The notes under the pieces are model-generated. The model ran no database searches. It had not been told where the DNA came from and saw only the letters and a program-made list of their open reading frames with translations. A stretch of DNA of 64,000 nt, taken from Trochalopteron elliotii. Taxonomy: Eukaryota > Chordata > Aves > Passeriformes > Leiothrichidae. Shown one piece after another: positions 48,041 through 58,620 of the stretch. How positions within the stretch are numbered: the stretch's first letter is position 1; each line of letters starts with the position of its first letter. The position numbers were made by a program, and so were the translations under genes. The stretch lies in contig JANPWX010000077.1 in NCBI GenBank assembly GCA_024734555.1, forward strand, positions 2,659,236 to 2,723,235, read 5' to 3'.

Positions 48041-48186
48041 ACAAGCTGTGTCTTTATCTTGACCCATGAGCCATTTCATCTTATTTTCTCTGCCTGTCCT
48101 GTTGAGGGGGGGGAGTAAGAGAACAGCCGAGTGGGTGTGAGGGGCTGGGTGAAGGTCTGGCATCCCTCCAAGGTCAGCCCACCACA
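48041..48186 (+). mobile_element. LTR 3' (R-U5) fragment
   Basis: The block 'tctttatcttgacccatgag' followed by 'catcttattttctctgcctg', a G run and the terminal 'aaggtcagcccaccaca' matches the U5 end of an avian LTR related to the 5330-5971 family, as I recall it. The U3 half is missing or unrecognisable upstream. Confidence 0.65.
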
Positions 48187-50882
48187 CAGTGGACAGCTTA
48201 AAACTACAAAAACCCAAAGATACAACTACGAGTTACACAAGCCCTAGATTCAAGCTTGTACTGGAGTGTATCTCTGGATAAATTCTGTATGTATGACAGC
48301 TTAGTGAAGGATCTTGTTTTCCATGGGTATCTGTACAGCACTTTCAATTTCAAAATATGCAAAAATAAAATCACACAGTGGTATTATAGGAATATATATC
48401 AAATTAAAATCTGCCTCTCTGAAGTGTCTGCTCTGAATGAGCAGGTTTAAAACACAGGAACTACTGGCTTTAGCAAATTCAGCATCTGAATTCAATTTTA
48501 TTCCATTCCAAGATGATTCACCACTCCAGATTATATTACTGCAGGGGGAAAAAAAATAAAAAAGCAGCCAAGCGGGAAATAAACAACTACACCAATACCA
48601 AAAAAACCCACTAGTGTTAGATCATTAGTGGGTTTTTCTTAACTGTTACAACTTTGAAATAATATTAGATTTATGAGTTCCTACTTCCTAAGAGAAAAGA
48701 AACAAAAAACCCAAGAAAACCAACTTTCATTAATTATCTACATGTATATTTAAAATACCAGAAAACAGAACAGCCAGGCAGAGTGGTATTTTCTATAATT
48801 TGGTAACAAGTAGGTTACACAGAACTGATAAGAAACTCTTGGCCATTAGATAATAAAGCCTTTGGGTTTATTAGTGAGGTCTAAAAATGCCTGATGTGGA
48901 AATTTCTTATTCTTCCATATATTTGACCATGGAGTAGAATACATACCCTGTTTTCAGTGCCCAAGCCCCTTCAAAGTGCTTGAGGACTGTTACAGACCTA
49001 AAGCAGTCCATGAAGCCAGGTTGCTCAACTAAGCAGAAGTAATTTGCTAGAAGAGAGTGCTGAGAAGAGCTGCAAGCCTTATGCCTCATTTCTTAAAGAG
49101 AGGCACTTTATTCTGGTCTGGAAAACAGCTACTCTCCCCATTTAGGGTTCATGGTCCATCTCCTGACAAGAAGGGCCTTTATGACACACAGAGTAATTTC
49201 TCAGAGGTTGTTATAGATTTGGTCTTCTTGTCCTTTCTAGTTTAACAGTTGAAGTGCATATTTTTGTGCATATTTTTATGCCTATTTTGTTGAAATCCAT
49301 CTTTTGCATGAAGGTATTTAACCTGTATAATCTATGAAGTTATAGATAGGATATTTTCTCTTTTTGCTGTTGCTATAGTATAGTTTGGATAACATTCTCA
49401 TCATTATTGACAACAGTTTGAACACAAGGTGTTGAGATGTGTGTCTCTCATCTCAGAAGTCTAAACCAGACTTCTGTTTCTGTTTGTAGTCTGGTATTCT
49501 CACCCTAAAGTACGTATCCACTTTATTTTCTCCAGGAATGCATAGAAGGAAGAGTGGCTTGTTAATGCAACTGAATTAAATGGTAAGTAGTTGTAAACTG
49601 ATTAGGGCACATATTCTTGAGCATTGTATTTTGAAATGTTAAATATTTTTAAGTTTGACATGTGACTTATGTCAAGTTCAATGGATCTGGTAATGACTAA
49701 CTGAGGAGAGTGAGATTAGGAAATAAATGCATAAATGCTTTTTAGAATGCTTTTTAATTTGCAGAAGGAGGGCCCTGCAGTACATAAAGACAGCTGGCAT
49801 CATGCCCATGCATTGGAGTGATAAGGGTAAAAGTGCTGATAATTACCCTAATAAGATTCCAATTCACCAAGATACCTTGTAATGCACACCATTCAAACTT
49901 TGCTTGTATACTATGCTGATTTGATGTAACAACTTAAAAAAAAAAAAATCTGTTTTATGAGATGCTTGCCTGGAAATATTGTTGAAAGACACACGTCTCA
50001 TACACCAAAAAATTCTTAATTAAAGAAGACTTGTATTTAAAAGTGAGACATAATACCTGTCTAATTAGACATAGTCCAGAACAATATCATATTATCAAAA
50101 CAATTCCTTTTGGTTAAGTGATTTTTGTTTGCTTGTTTGTTTTGTTCAGTTGTTATTTACTTGTTTGTTTTTTACTTCATTAGAATTTTTTTTTTACCAG
50201 AAAATATCACTACTTACAGGCTAATTACTTTTTCTAGTTAAGCACACAAAGTAAAAACTTGAGTGAAAAATCAAAGTGTACACGCATGTAATGAGATCCA
50301 GAAATAACACTTGATGTACTGTGTATGAATATGAACCAAATGTTTGATACCATTCGACTTCTAAGCCAGGCAGGACTAAGTCTATTCAATATTTAGTAGG
50401 GTGACCTTAGACTGGTGCTTAGGGAAAGTTTAATCTACTCAGATTTTAGAAAACTGAAAGTTGAATGTGTTCTTCTAAGATGATTGCCAGAGGCTTCTTT
50501 GCAAACGATGTAAAGAGAAAAGACATATTTGTATGGTGGATTTTCTACTCATGAAAAAAAGGTGTCTAATATTTCCAGAGTGATTGAACTCTGTCTTCTT
50601 ACATTAATGTGATGAAAGCCAGATGTGACTTGACTATGGCCTAATGAGAGATGCGAATAATAATTTTTCATATTTTAATATTTTAATAAAAAAGAAAAAA
50701 ATCCTATATAAATGGGGTTTTTTCTCAATATTTTTTTCATTTAAAGGACACAACAATTATTTCCACAATTCTGTTTGACTAATAATTTTTTCAAGGTTCC
50801 TCTGTCATATAGAAATGTGGATGTATTGTTATAACATCCTGTCAAAGAGAGTTGTCTTTTATCTTTAATGTGTTTGGAGTGA
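48187..50882. other. Intergenic desert
   Basis: No gene. A hairpin at 48602-48637 is listed separately. A patch at about 48950-49170 is mildly GC-richer without identity. Confidence 0.5.
48602..48637. repeat. 15-bp-stem inverted repeat with 6-base loop
   Basis: The arms 48602-48616 and 48623-48637 pair over 15 positions with a single G/T mismatch, around a six-base loop ttagat. As RNA the mismatch would be a G-U wobble. No flanking duplication or gene gives it a role. Confidence 0.75.
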
Positions 50883-51095
50883 TCATAGAATCACTGAACA
50901 TGCTGAGTTGGAAAAGACCCATCAGGGTCATTGAATCCAAATCCTTGCCCTGCACAGGACACTCAAAAAATGACATCTTGTGCCTGATAGTATTGTCCAA
51001 ATGCTTCTTGAACTCTGTCAGGCTTTCTGCTATGATGTCTTCCCTCGGGAGCCTGTCCCACTGCTCAATTACACTCTGAGTGAAAAATTTTCTCA
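50883..51095 (-). mobile_element. CR1 LINE 3' fragment
   Basis: The + strand reads 'tcatagaatcactgaacatg', 'gttggaaaagacccatcagg' and 'gagcctgtcccactgctcaa', the reverse complement of a CR1 3' UTR. The wording differs from the 36186 and 45529 copies, so it belongs to another CR1 subfamily. Confidence 0.88.
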
Positions 51096-52740
51096 GGATT
51101 CATTTTCATACTCTTAAAGATCATCTTCTGGATGAAAGATGATATAGGAAAAGTCATTGCAGATATGTACTTTTCACTAAAGAAAATATCAATACACTTA
51201 TGATTAGCACAAATTTGAAACGATATATTCTATCTTATATTAGATGTGACTGCCTGCATTTAGTTGACATTTGATTAAATATTTCATTGCAAATTTAAGC
51301 TTCAAACTTCAGCAAAATAGGGCTCATCTAAAATGCCATTTTGTAATATCTTACAGTCAAAAAAGCCTTTGTCTTTTAAATGTCTGTAATGTATTTTTAC
51401 TGAAAAATAGCTTTTTATAATTGCAACTTCACCTGTTGTGATTCCTCGTGTAGTTCTATTCTGAAAAATAAGATTCAACCCAATCATGGTTACTCCTATG
51501 GAGAACTGCACTTGCCAGCATACCTCTAAAATGCAAGTGTAAAGTTTTCTATTCAGATGACAAAGTTAAGAACAGCTTCTATTTATAAGCAGCATTTATG
51601 CTTGCAGCACTTAGATACAAGCACTTAGCACAAAGGTATTTAATTTGACAAAAACATCCACTGAAAAGTAAGCAATATATGTATAAAAATACACATATGA
51701 TATGGAGTATACTATCAAAAGTTAAATCTTACAGGGCATAGATTTTAAGCTTTTGTCTTGAATATTTTCCCAAATAAGAATTTATTTATTCACTTATTTA
51801 TTCATTTACAGGACATTGATTCTTTTTTCTGCAGTAGTTTCATCTTTCATTTAGAAAGGAAGGCTAAATGTGTAAGCCTTTAGACTACTTTCAGAATTCC
51901 AGGAAAAAAAACAGTGCTTCTGTTCTTAAAAGAGAGCCATGGAATCTTCGTCCTCGTTCTTCACATTGACACAGATGTCAGCTTGTAGCCACCTCTATTT
52001 AATTTTAACAAATTGTGCTTCCTATTTGGGGGAGGGGAGTATTGGAAGAAACCAGAAACTGAATCACAGCCATTAAAAAAATCTAGCACACAATAGAAAT
52101 CAGTTATAAAAGACCTCACTAAGGGAAAAAAAAAGAGGGGTTTTTTTTGTGAAGGAAAGATAATGCAAAGCTTTAATCTTTATAAAGGCTTTCTATGGAT
52201 ATGAAAGTGTGTTACATTTTTGTGTTAGTTTTTATAGTGAGACTAGCAGGTGGCTGGAAAAGGACTCAGGAGAGGTTAACACCTGTCTTTTCATAGCTTG
52301 AAAAATTCAAGTTTCATCTTCAACTCCTTTGAGATCTCAGAATGCTGAAACCATTAGAATTTTCCCAGTCATTTGCCTCATAACAGCACTATGATAGATT
52401 TATATCAACTATGGTCCCTATCTGAGACCCATTTCTAATGAGAATTATATATACACACATATATGACTTCTTCCATTGAATTTTCTCAATTCAAGTTAAT
52501 TATTGACGTAAATTATATAAAGGCAGAACATATCAGTTCATATGGTAAAATTTCCCTAATGTCTATCATGGTTTCTGATTTTTTTTTTGTTTGGTTGGGG
52601 GTTTTTTTTGAGTTTTTGTTGTTGTTGTTTTTGAGGTTTTTTTGGTTCTTTTTTTTGTCCTGTGAAGTATAAATGAAACAGAGGTGAAAGCTCCAGACAA
52701 GTGTCAAGCAAATTTTTCACATTGCTGTTAAGGATATCCC
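51096..52740. other. Intergenic desert
   Basis: AT-rich. A T- and G-rich low-complexity stretch at about 52580-52660 produces the poly-lysine/asparagine and poly-phenylalanine open frames seen there. No gene. Confidence 0.5.
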
Positions 52741-53170
52741 AGAGCCTTAGAATGGTTTGGGTAGGAAGGGACAATTAAAGATTATCTAGTTCAACCGTAT
52801 TGCCCTGGTGGTTTTCACTGGGTCAGGTTGCTCAATCCAATATGACTGTGAACATTTCTAGTGATGGAAGATCTTCAATTTTTTGGACAACTTGTTCCAA
52901 CATCTCACCACATCCCTTGTTAAGAATTTCTTCCTTGCATCCAATCAAAACCTACCCTCATAAAGTTTAAAAGCATTGGCCCTTCTACTGATAATACAGG
53001 TCTTTCTAGAAAGTCTCTCTCTGTGTTTTTTTGTAAGCCCCCTTTGACTACTGAAAGGCAGCAATCAGATCTCTTCTCTGTGCTAAACAGCCCCAACCCT
53101 CTCAGCTTTTCTGCATAAGAGAACTGTACAAGACCTCTGATCACTGTGGTGGCCTTTCTCTGGGCCCACT
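52741..53170 (-). mobile_element. CR1 LINE 3' region
   Basis: Reverse complement of CR1: '+' strand landmarks are 'cttagaatggtttgggtagg', 'acttgttccaacatctcacc', 'caaccctctcagcttttctg' and 'tggcctttctctgggccca'. It is about 430 bases long and diverged. Confidence 0.92.
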
Positions 53171-53433
53171 AAAATCTACTGGCTGGTTACACTGTGTTTG
53201 CTTCATCTCAGGATGGCTCTAAGGGCACACATCTGGCCCACACTGAACCTGTCACATTACTTTCTGCACTGCTGCTCTCCAGATATTCCTCTCCCAATTT
53301 GTTCTTGTGCCTGGCATGAGTCCATCCTTGGTGAAATTGGATAGCATTTCAATTTGCTAAATTACTCTTAATTGCCCAATGCTCCAATACATCTAAATCC
53401 CTTTGCAAGGCACTTTGTCCCATCTCTTGTAGG
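53171..53433 (-). mobile_element. Older CR1 copy, part 1 (interrupted)
   Basis: A diverged stretch of a long-3'-UTR CR1 subfamily, read in reverse: 'tgttcttgtgcctggcatg' and 'tctaaatccctttgcaagg' are its landmarks. It resumes after the nested CR1 at 53511. Directly adjoining the 52741-53170 piece, it may also be the upstream continuation of the same insertion. Confidence 0.65.
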
Positions 53434-53510
53434 ACCATAGAATGGTTTGGGTTGGAAGGGACCCCAAATACCATCCCATCCTATGTCCTCCACCATGTGC
53501 AGGGACATGG
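53434..53510 (-). mobile_element. Nested short CR1 3' end
   Basis: The block 'ccatagaatggtttgggttg' to 'atgtgcagggacatgg' is a fresh-looking, very short CR1 3' terminus. It interrupts the surrounding CR1, whose sequence continues on both sides, so it inserted later. Confidence 0.75.
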
Positions 53511-53700
53511 ACAATATCAGCAGCAAACTTTTTACAGTGCATCCAGCTCCTGCGCCCAGATCATTGATAAAAATCCTGAAGAGAACTAGGTCTAGAACTG
53601 AATCCTGAGGAATGCTGCTGCAGACCAGTTGGCTGTCAGGTGTAGTATTCCCTACATTTTGAGCCCTGATCATCAGCCAGTCCTTCACCCAGGGTGGCTT
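53511..53700 (-). mobile_element. Older CR1 copy, part 2
   Basis: Continuation of 53171-53433: 'cagatcattgataaaaatcc', 'actgaatcctgaggaatgc' and 'catcagccagtccttcaccc' are typical of the long CR1 3' UTR in reverse orientation. Confidence 0.8.
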
Positions 53701-53852
53701 GTAGCACAGTACATAGATTAATGTGTTAGTAGTACAGAGACAGTATGTACAGTATAGCTAATAGTACATATGACACACATGCAGTGTATAAATAGGATAA
53801 ATATCCTATAATGTCTATCTGTATGTGTAGTATATATTTATACCAGGGTGCA

Positions 53853-54325
53853 TCAAACACAACTTTGCCAGCCAGTCAAAAGGTGATTATCTTGGTGTTT
53901 ACAATGTTGCTGCAACCTTACCTTGAGTGCTGTGTGCTGTTCTGGGACACACAACTTGAGAAACTTCTTAAAGCACTCAAATGCATCCATAGGATGGCAA
54001 CAAAGCTGGTGAACAGACTGGAAGGAATGACCCATGAGCAGCATCTGAGGACTTTGGAATTGTCTAATTTGGAGAAAAGCAGGCTGAGGGATGACTACCT
54101 TGCTCTCTACAGCTTCCTCGAAAAGGAGTAGAGAGGGAGGTGCTTCTCCCTGGTTTCTGGTGTCAGGACATGAGAGTGGTTTAATGACATGTCACAGGTT
54201 GCTTATACTGGACATTATGAAACATTTATTTACCTCAAGGGTGGTTATTAAACACTGGACAGGTGTCCTAGAGAAGCGACCCAAGCCTGTCAGAGGCATC
54301 TGCACGATGCCCTCAATAACATGTT
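53853..54325 (+). mobile_element. CR1 LINE with reverse transcriptase C-terminal relic
   Basis: Sense CR1 covering the end of ORF2 and part of the 3' UTR. The frame 53811-54131 translates to a recognisable CR1 ORF2 tail (PYLECCVLFWD, then RMATKLVNRLEGM, then LEKSRLRDDYLALY), the region after the polymerase domain. It ends at the TAG at 54129-54131, which is about where CR1 ORF2 normally ends. The 3' part retains 'ccaagcctgtcagaggcat' and 'ccctcaataacatg' but lacks the terminal octamers. It is a dead, 5'-truncated copy on the opposite strand to the CR1 cluster beside it. Confidence 0.9.
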
Positions 54326-54973
54326 TTTACTTTTTTCCCAGGAAATGGAATAGCATGATGGTTGTAGGTTGATCCTTCAAACGGAATATTCTATATTATG
54401 CTTTATGTGCACTATTTGCATGGTATATTTACTATATGCTATACTACGTATGTATATGTTCTATAGTAAAAGATATGTTATATATGTGTATGTGTGACTT
54501 TTAGAAGGTGAAAGAATATGCGGCAAAATGTGACAGAAGGCAGTCCTTATAGTTTTAGATGGAATCAAATAATGCAAAGAAAGGTTCCTCCTAACTTCCA
54601 ATTTGCTGCTTTTTGCATGGTATTTAAATCTTTGTTATGGAGTGGATAACACTGGCCATAAATAAATGTTAAAGGTAACCAGCAGAAGTGTATGCTTTAA
54701 TTTCCTCAGTCCAAGGCTACATGAGTGGAAGAGAAAAGGACTGCAGAAGTGCTGCTCTTTCATGTAGCCACTTGTACTGCAATAACAGGAGCCACAATGC
54801 TGAGCTGCATGGACCACTGATTTAGGACAATAGTCATAATTTCTTCTGTTTTTCTGTTCTTGTTGCACTTCTTCCAAAGATGACTAACCAAAAGCCCATA
54901 AGTGTGTAGTGGTGTGTTTTTGGTTTTATCAGTTTTATGTATGTATTTGTTCCTTGTTTTATATATTTTTTTA
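54326..54973. other. Intergenic desert
   Basis: AT-rich with interrupted (TA/TG)n near 54400-54500. No gene. Confidence 0.5.
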
Positions 54974-54978
54974 TAAGT
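54974..54978. repeat. Left target-site duplication (taagt)
   Basis: Five bases directly before the LTR that recur at 55560-55564. Confidence 0.85.
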
Positions 54979-55559
54979 TGTAATGGTTTGTCCCATGTCA
55001 CGCATATTTAACCCTTCTTCGTTTTACCCTAACCCTAGTTATGTGTCAATCATAAGTTATACAGCCCCTGGGTCTTGTCTATCAGTTTGAGGCCTCTCCC
55101 AAAAGTCTAGAAATTCCAGTGAGGGCCTCGAGTGATTGGACAAGACTCTGGCTGTCTCCCCATCTGAGTTACTGATTTGTTGTAATATGTGTCATTTACC
55201 TGCAGAGCCATACCCACATGATCCCTGATTTGTCCTCAATAAAACCCATCCCCGGATTCCTCCCCCTAATAAAAGATGTTGCATTCAGGTGCTGCCTCTC
55301 TTTCTGCTAAGGGCTCCTTCTGGCAAGGGGTCTCTGCCGAGGCAGACAGCCTGAGCTGAGGTTATCCCCACTGTGGGATGAATAAAGCCAGTGGTTGAAC
55401 CCTGAGCAGACTGTCTCCTTCTTTCCTGCTGTCGTTGCTTCTCTCCTGCGGGCAAACCAGAGCCCACGGGATGGGCAAGGTTCACTCAGTACCAAGCCGT
55501 GCCCCTTCTTGCTGTGGTGCCAGGGCTGGCTGAGGCAAAGAGACACTGACACCACGACA
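54979..55559 (+). mobile_element. Solo LTR with intact target-site duplication
   Basis: A 581-bp element from tgtaatggtttgtccc to gacaccacgaca, flanked by the perfect 5-bp repeat taagt. It is much richer in G and C than its surroundings. AATAAA hexamers occur near 55239, 55269 and 55381; the last, followed by 'gccagtggttgaac', fits the R region and leaves a U5 of about 170 bases, supporting + orientation. It differs from the other LTR families in this window. No internal retroviral sequence remains. Open frames on the minus strand at 55285-55555 are antisense LTR. Confidence 0.88.
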
Positions 55560-55564
55560 TAAGT
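55560..55564. repeat. Right target-site duplication (taagt)
   Basis: Identical to 54974-54978. Confidence 0.85.
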
Positions 55565-57914
55565 GAATGACTAAATTAAACTCTTTGATCATATTTTCAG
55601 GAAAGCATATGGTCATATGTGTTTTCCTATTCCCCACAAAGTACATATATGCCAAAATCCTGTGATATACAGTCCAATGAGGTAGGATTGTCTCATATAA
55701 GACTTGTGATTATCCTTTCTCACTATAACTTTTAATGATATGTCATATAGAATAATATTAAACAGTAAAATGCTTATTTACATCTCCACATTGCAAAAAA
55801 TGGGTGATGAATACCATTAATTTTCTGCTTTTCACCTGAGCCCTTTTTTTTTTAATTAACACTTTAAGGTGCACAAAACTAAGCATATGTGTACTGTACC
55901 ATGTAAAAAAAAAAAAACAAAAACAAAAACAAACCACAAAACAAACCAAACAAAACAAAACAACCTAAAATAGGAGGGACCTATCTGTGGTCAAATGAGA
56001 TCACAACCTCAGACTTTTTCCTCTCATATTCGTTAGAGAAAGTCTAAGTAGCATATTCTGTAGACATACCTGACTTGTAAAAAAGTTAGTCAGAGGGGCT
56101 GTAACACAGACAGTACATGTGAAATCAGGTAAGCAGTGAAGATGATGAGATGACCAGTGTCTCAGCTTGCTTTCTGGCTATGCATTAGTTTCTACTGCAG
56201 ATGCAGACCAAGGGGTTTTTTTTATTTCACAGCCCTTTAGGGATACAAGGAAGGAAGATGTATGAAAGACTTGTTCTAGGCCAAATGTAGTGAGGTATTT
56301 GGGTATTGACACTGAAGCAGTGAATTCTAGACTCCCATCCTAGCCACCAGACTATACATCATTCTTCCTGTATAAAATATTCCTAATTTTCTCTCTTGTC
56401 TTTTTGGTTTTTTCTCAGCCTCTAACCAACAACTGTATATCTTTACTTCTGCCTATTTTCAATCCCTGTTCTATGATACATTATGTGAAAATTTTTGTAA
56501 AAAACCTTTGATCACTTTAGATATTCTGAAAGGCAAACAAATCGTAGGTAAATTTTAATATTCAGTCACTTCCTAAATTCATCTCAGACAAGGTGGTAAC
56601 TTACCACTACAGCTATAAAGTCTCTAAAACTCCCAGCAATGGATGTCACAGACAGTAAGACGGAGTTTCTATGTGAGCACAGAAACACTAATTAATGACA
56701 ATTCCATGAAAGATTTTGTGGGAATGAAAAGAATACTCTGTACCAGTGAGAATTGAGATCCCACTAGTCAGAATTCTCCCATCACTTAGATACAGAGGAC
56801 GTTCTCTTCACTAACACAGAAAGGAAAGAAATATTCAATGTGAGTGTTTCCCTTCCAGAAGCTACAGTTTACACACAAAGACAGCATTGGACTTTCATAG
56901 CTGTCCAGTAAATCCAATATAGCATCTCTTAGCACTTTTTCACATTTCACTTCTACTAGATGACAAGTATGAACAGTCTTAGTTTAAATTTGTAAAACAT
57001 AAAGCAGTTGTCTTTCCACAAGTGGAAGTGCTAATGAAAACACATAAACTGGGAATGTGAGATTGCCTGGAACTGTTTACACAAAAAAAGAGACATGGTT
57101 ATTGTATCTGTTTTATATCTCTCTCCACTACATAAACACTCACAATCTGCAAATACACAGACATAAATAAAGGAAAAAAAAGAAAAAAAAAGGACTGACC
57201 TGCATTTTCAACTGCTACTAATAAGTGAATTTAACTTGAGCATCCTGAACAAAGCTTTTAGCAGCTGCTGGCAACATTATTAGACTATGACTAGATTTAT
57301 GACTAGGTATGTGGAAAAGTTCTAGTTGAGTCACAAAGGCAGAGAGAAATAAGATGTTTTAAGGCTGAATTAGTTAAGAAGAGGAAATTAGAACAGACCC
57401 ATCTGAAGCAAATAGGAATTCAGTGGAAAATTATCTCTTACAATACATACTATTCCATTTTGTATTTTACAGTAACTAGCTACTAGCCAACTAAGAAATC
57501 TTATATATGAAAAATGTACTCATCGTCATCTATTTTATTCTCCTTAACTTCCATGTCCAATTTATTTTTGTTTTCACTTTTCCTCTATTATTTTTTCTTC
57601 CAATAACAATTGGAAGAATTGCATTCTTTAAGTGTACAATGTCAAGTTTAAAGGACTTGCAGTACATAGCACATATTAATTTCAGTCCAGCCCTTTGTAG
57701 TTAATCTGCAGAGTGCAGAAGCATACTGCCTGTGTTACCTGTGAAAATCACAATAAAGAAAATACTTCAGCTTGCAAAGCTATATGTATCTCTATATAAA
57801 AACATGTAAGATTTAGCAGTAGAAGGAGAGACAAATGTGTGAAAATTCATGGGCTGACATAAAGACAATTTAACAGGTAGAGCAACTACTGGCTCATGCT
57901 AGAAAAACAGAAAT
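55565..57914. other. Intergenic desert
   Basis: No gene. A-rich (CAAAA)n-type sequence at 55905-55964 is the only clear structure. Confidence 0.5.
55905..55964. repeat. A-rich (CAAAA)n low-complexity tract
   Basis: A twelve-base A run leads into variable CAAAA/CAAAC units. Simple repeat with no adjoining transposon recognised. Confidence 0.85.
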
Positions 57915-58192
57915 AACCCACTGCTTCCCGTGGACAGGTAGGTGTTCAGCCATTTCCAGGAAAGCAGGGCTCCATCATGCCTAACAGTGACTTGGAGAAA
58001 CACACAGCATGAATCTGAACATTCTCTCCATCTTATTGCCCCTAGCTTTTATTTCTGGGTGTTTTAGGGTCAGCTGTCCCAGCTGTGTCCCCTCCCAACT
58101 TCTGCACTCTCAGCCTACTCACTGGCAGGATGGGAAGAAGAAAATGTCCGCTAAGAAGAAAATTAAATCTATTCCAGCCCAAACCAACCTAA
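57915..58192 (-). mobile_element. Truncated LTR, same family as 5330-5971
   Basis: Read in reverse this is the U3 and early R part of the 'tgtgctggtttt' LTR family. On the + strand the landmarks are 'gtgttcagccatttccagg', 'agcagggctccatcatgcc', 'gtcagctgtcccagctgtgt' and the terminal 'attccagcccaaacca'. The poly(A)/U5 half is missing and short internal deletions are visible. The 64-codon frame inside is not a gene. Confidence 0.8.
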
Positions 58193-58538
58193 GTTGGTTT
58201 TAAGTTGGACCTAAAGCCTCTTTGAAACAAAGAAACTTTTTAGTTCCCATTGAAACAAAAGAACCATCTTCTACATTTCTAAGCCAGTTCTACCCTGCTG
58301 TACCCCATGAGTATGGGTTTAAAGAACATCAGACAGATTTCCAAACACTAGTCTAATGAGTAAGAGAAGGAAATGAGAAATTTTTGAGATCCATGCATCT
58401 CCATCCATGGAGATGTATTGCTGTCACTTATGTCAATGACAAATTAACAATGAACTATGAAATTATGTCTCTGAGTTATAACAACCTAATTTTACAGTTC
58501 CATTCATTGACCTTTTAGCAGTACAGATCCCCAAAAAT
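58193..58538. other. Intergenic desert
   Basis: No gene; a short 9-bp-stem inverted repeat occurs near 58396-58415. Confidence 0.45.
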
Positions 58539-58620
58539 AAAAAATGATTGTCTATTCTATAAAACACCTTTAGGTCTGTAAAAAATGATTGTCTATTCTA
58601 TAAAACATCTTTAGGTCTGT
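58539..58620. repeat. 41-bp tandem duplication
   Basis: Unit 1 (58539-58579) and unit 2 (58580-58620) are identical except for one C/T difference. Near-identity shows a recent event. The unit contains no recognised motif. Confidence 0.95.

Noticed and set aside
53811..54131. 106-codon frame resembling a reverse transcriptase tail
   Set aside because: It is the degraded C-terminal end of CR1 ORF2 in a truncated copy, not a host gene.
55021..55040. Telomere-like accctaaccctag
   Set aside because: Only about two units, located inside a solo LTR.
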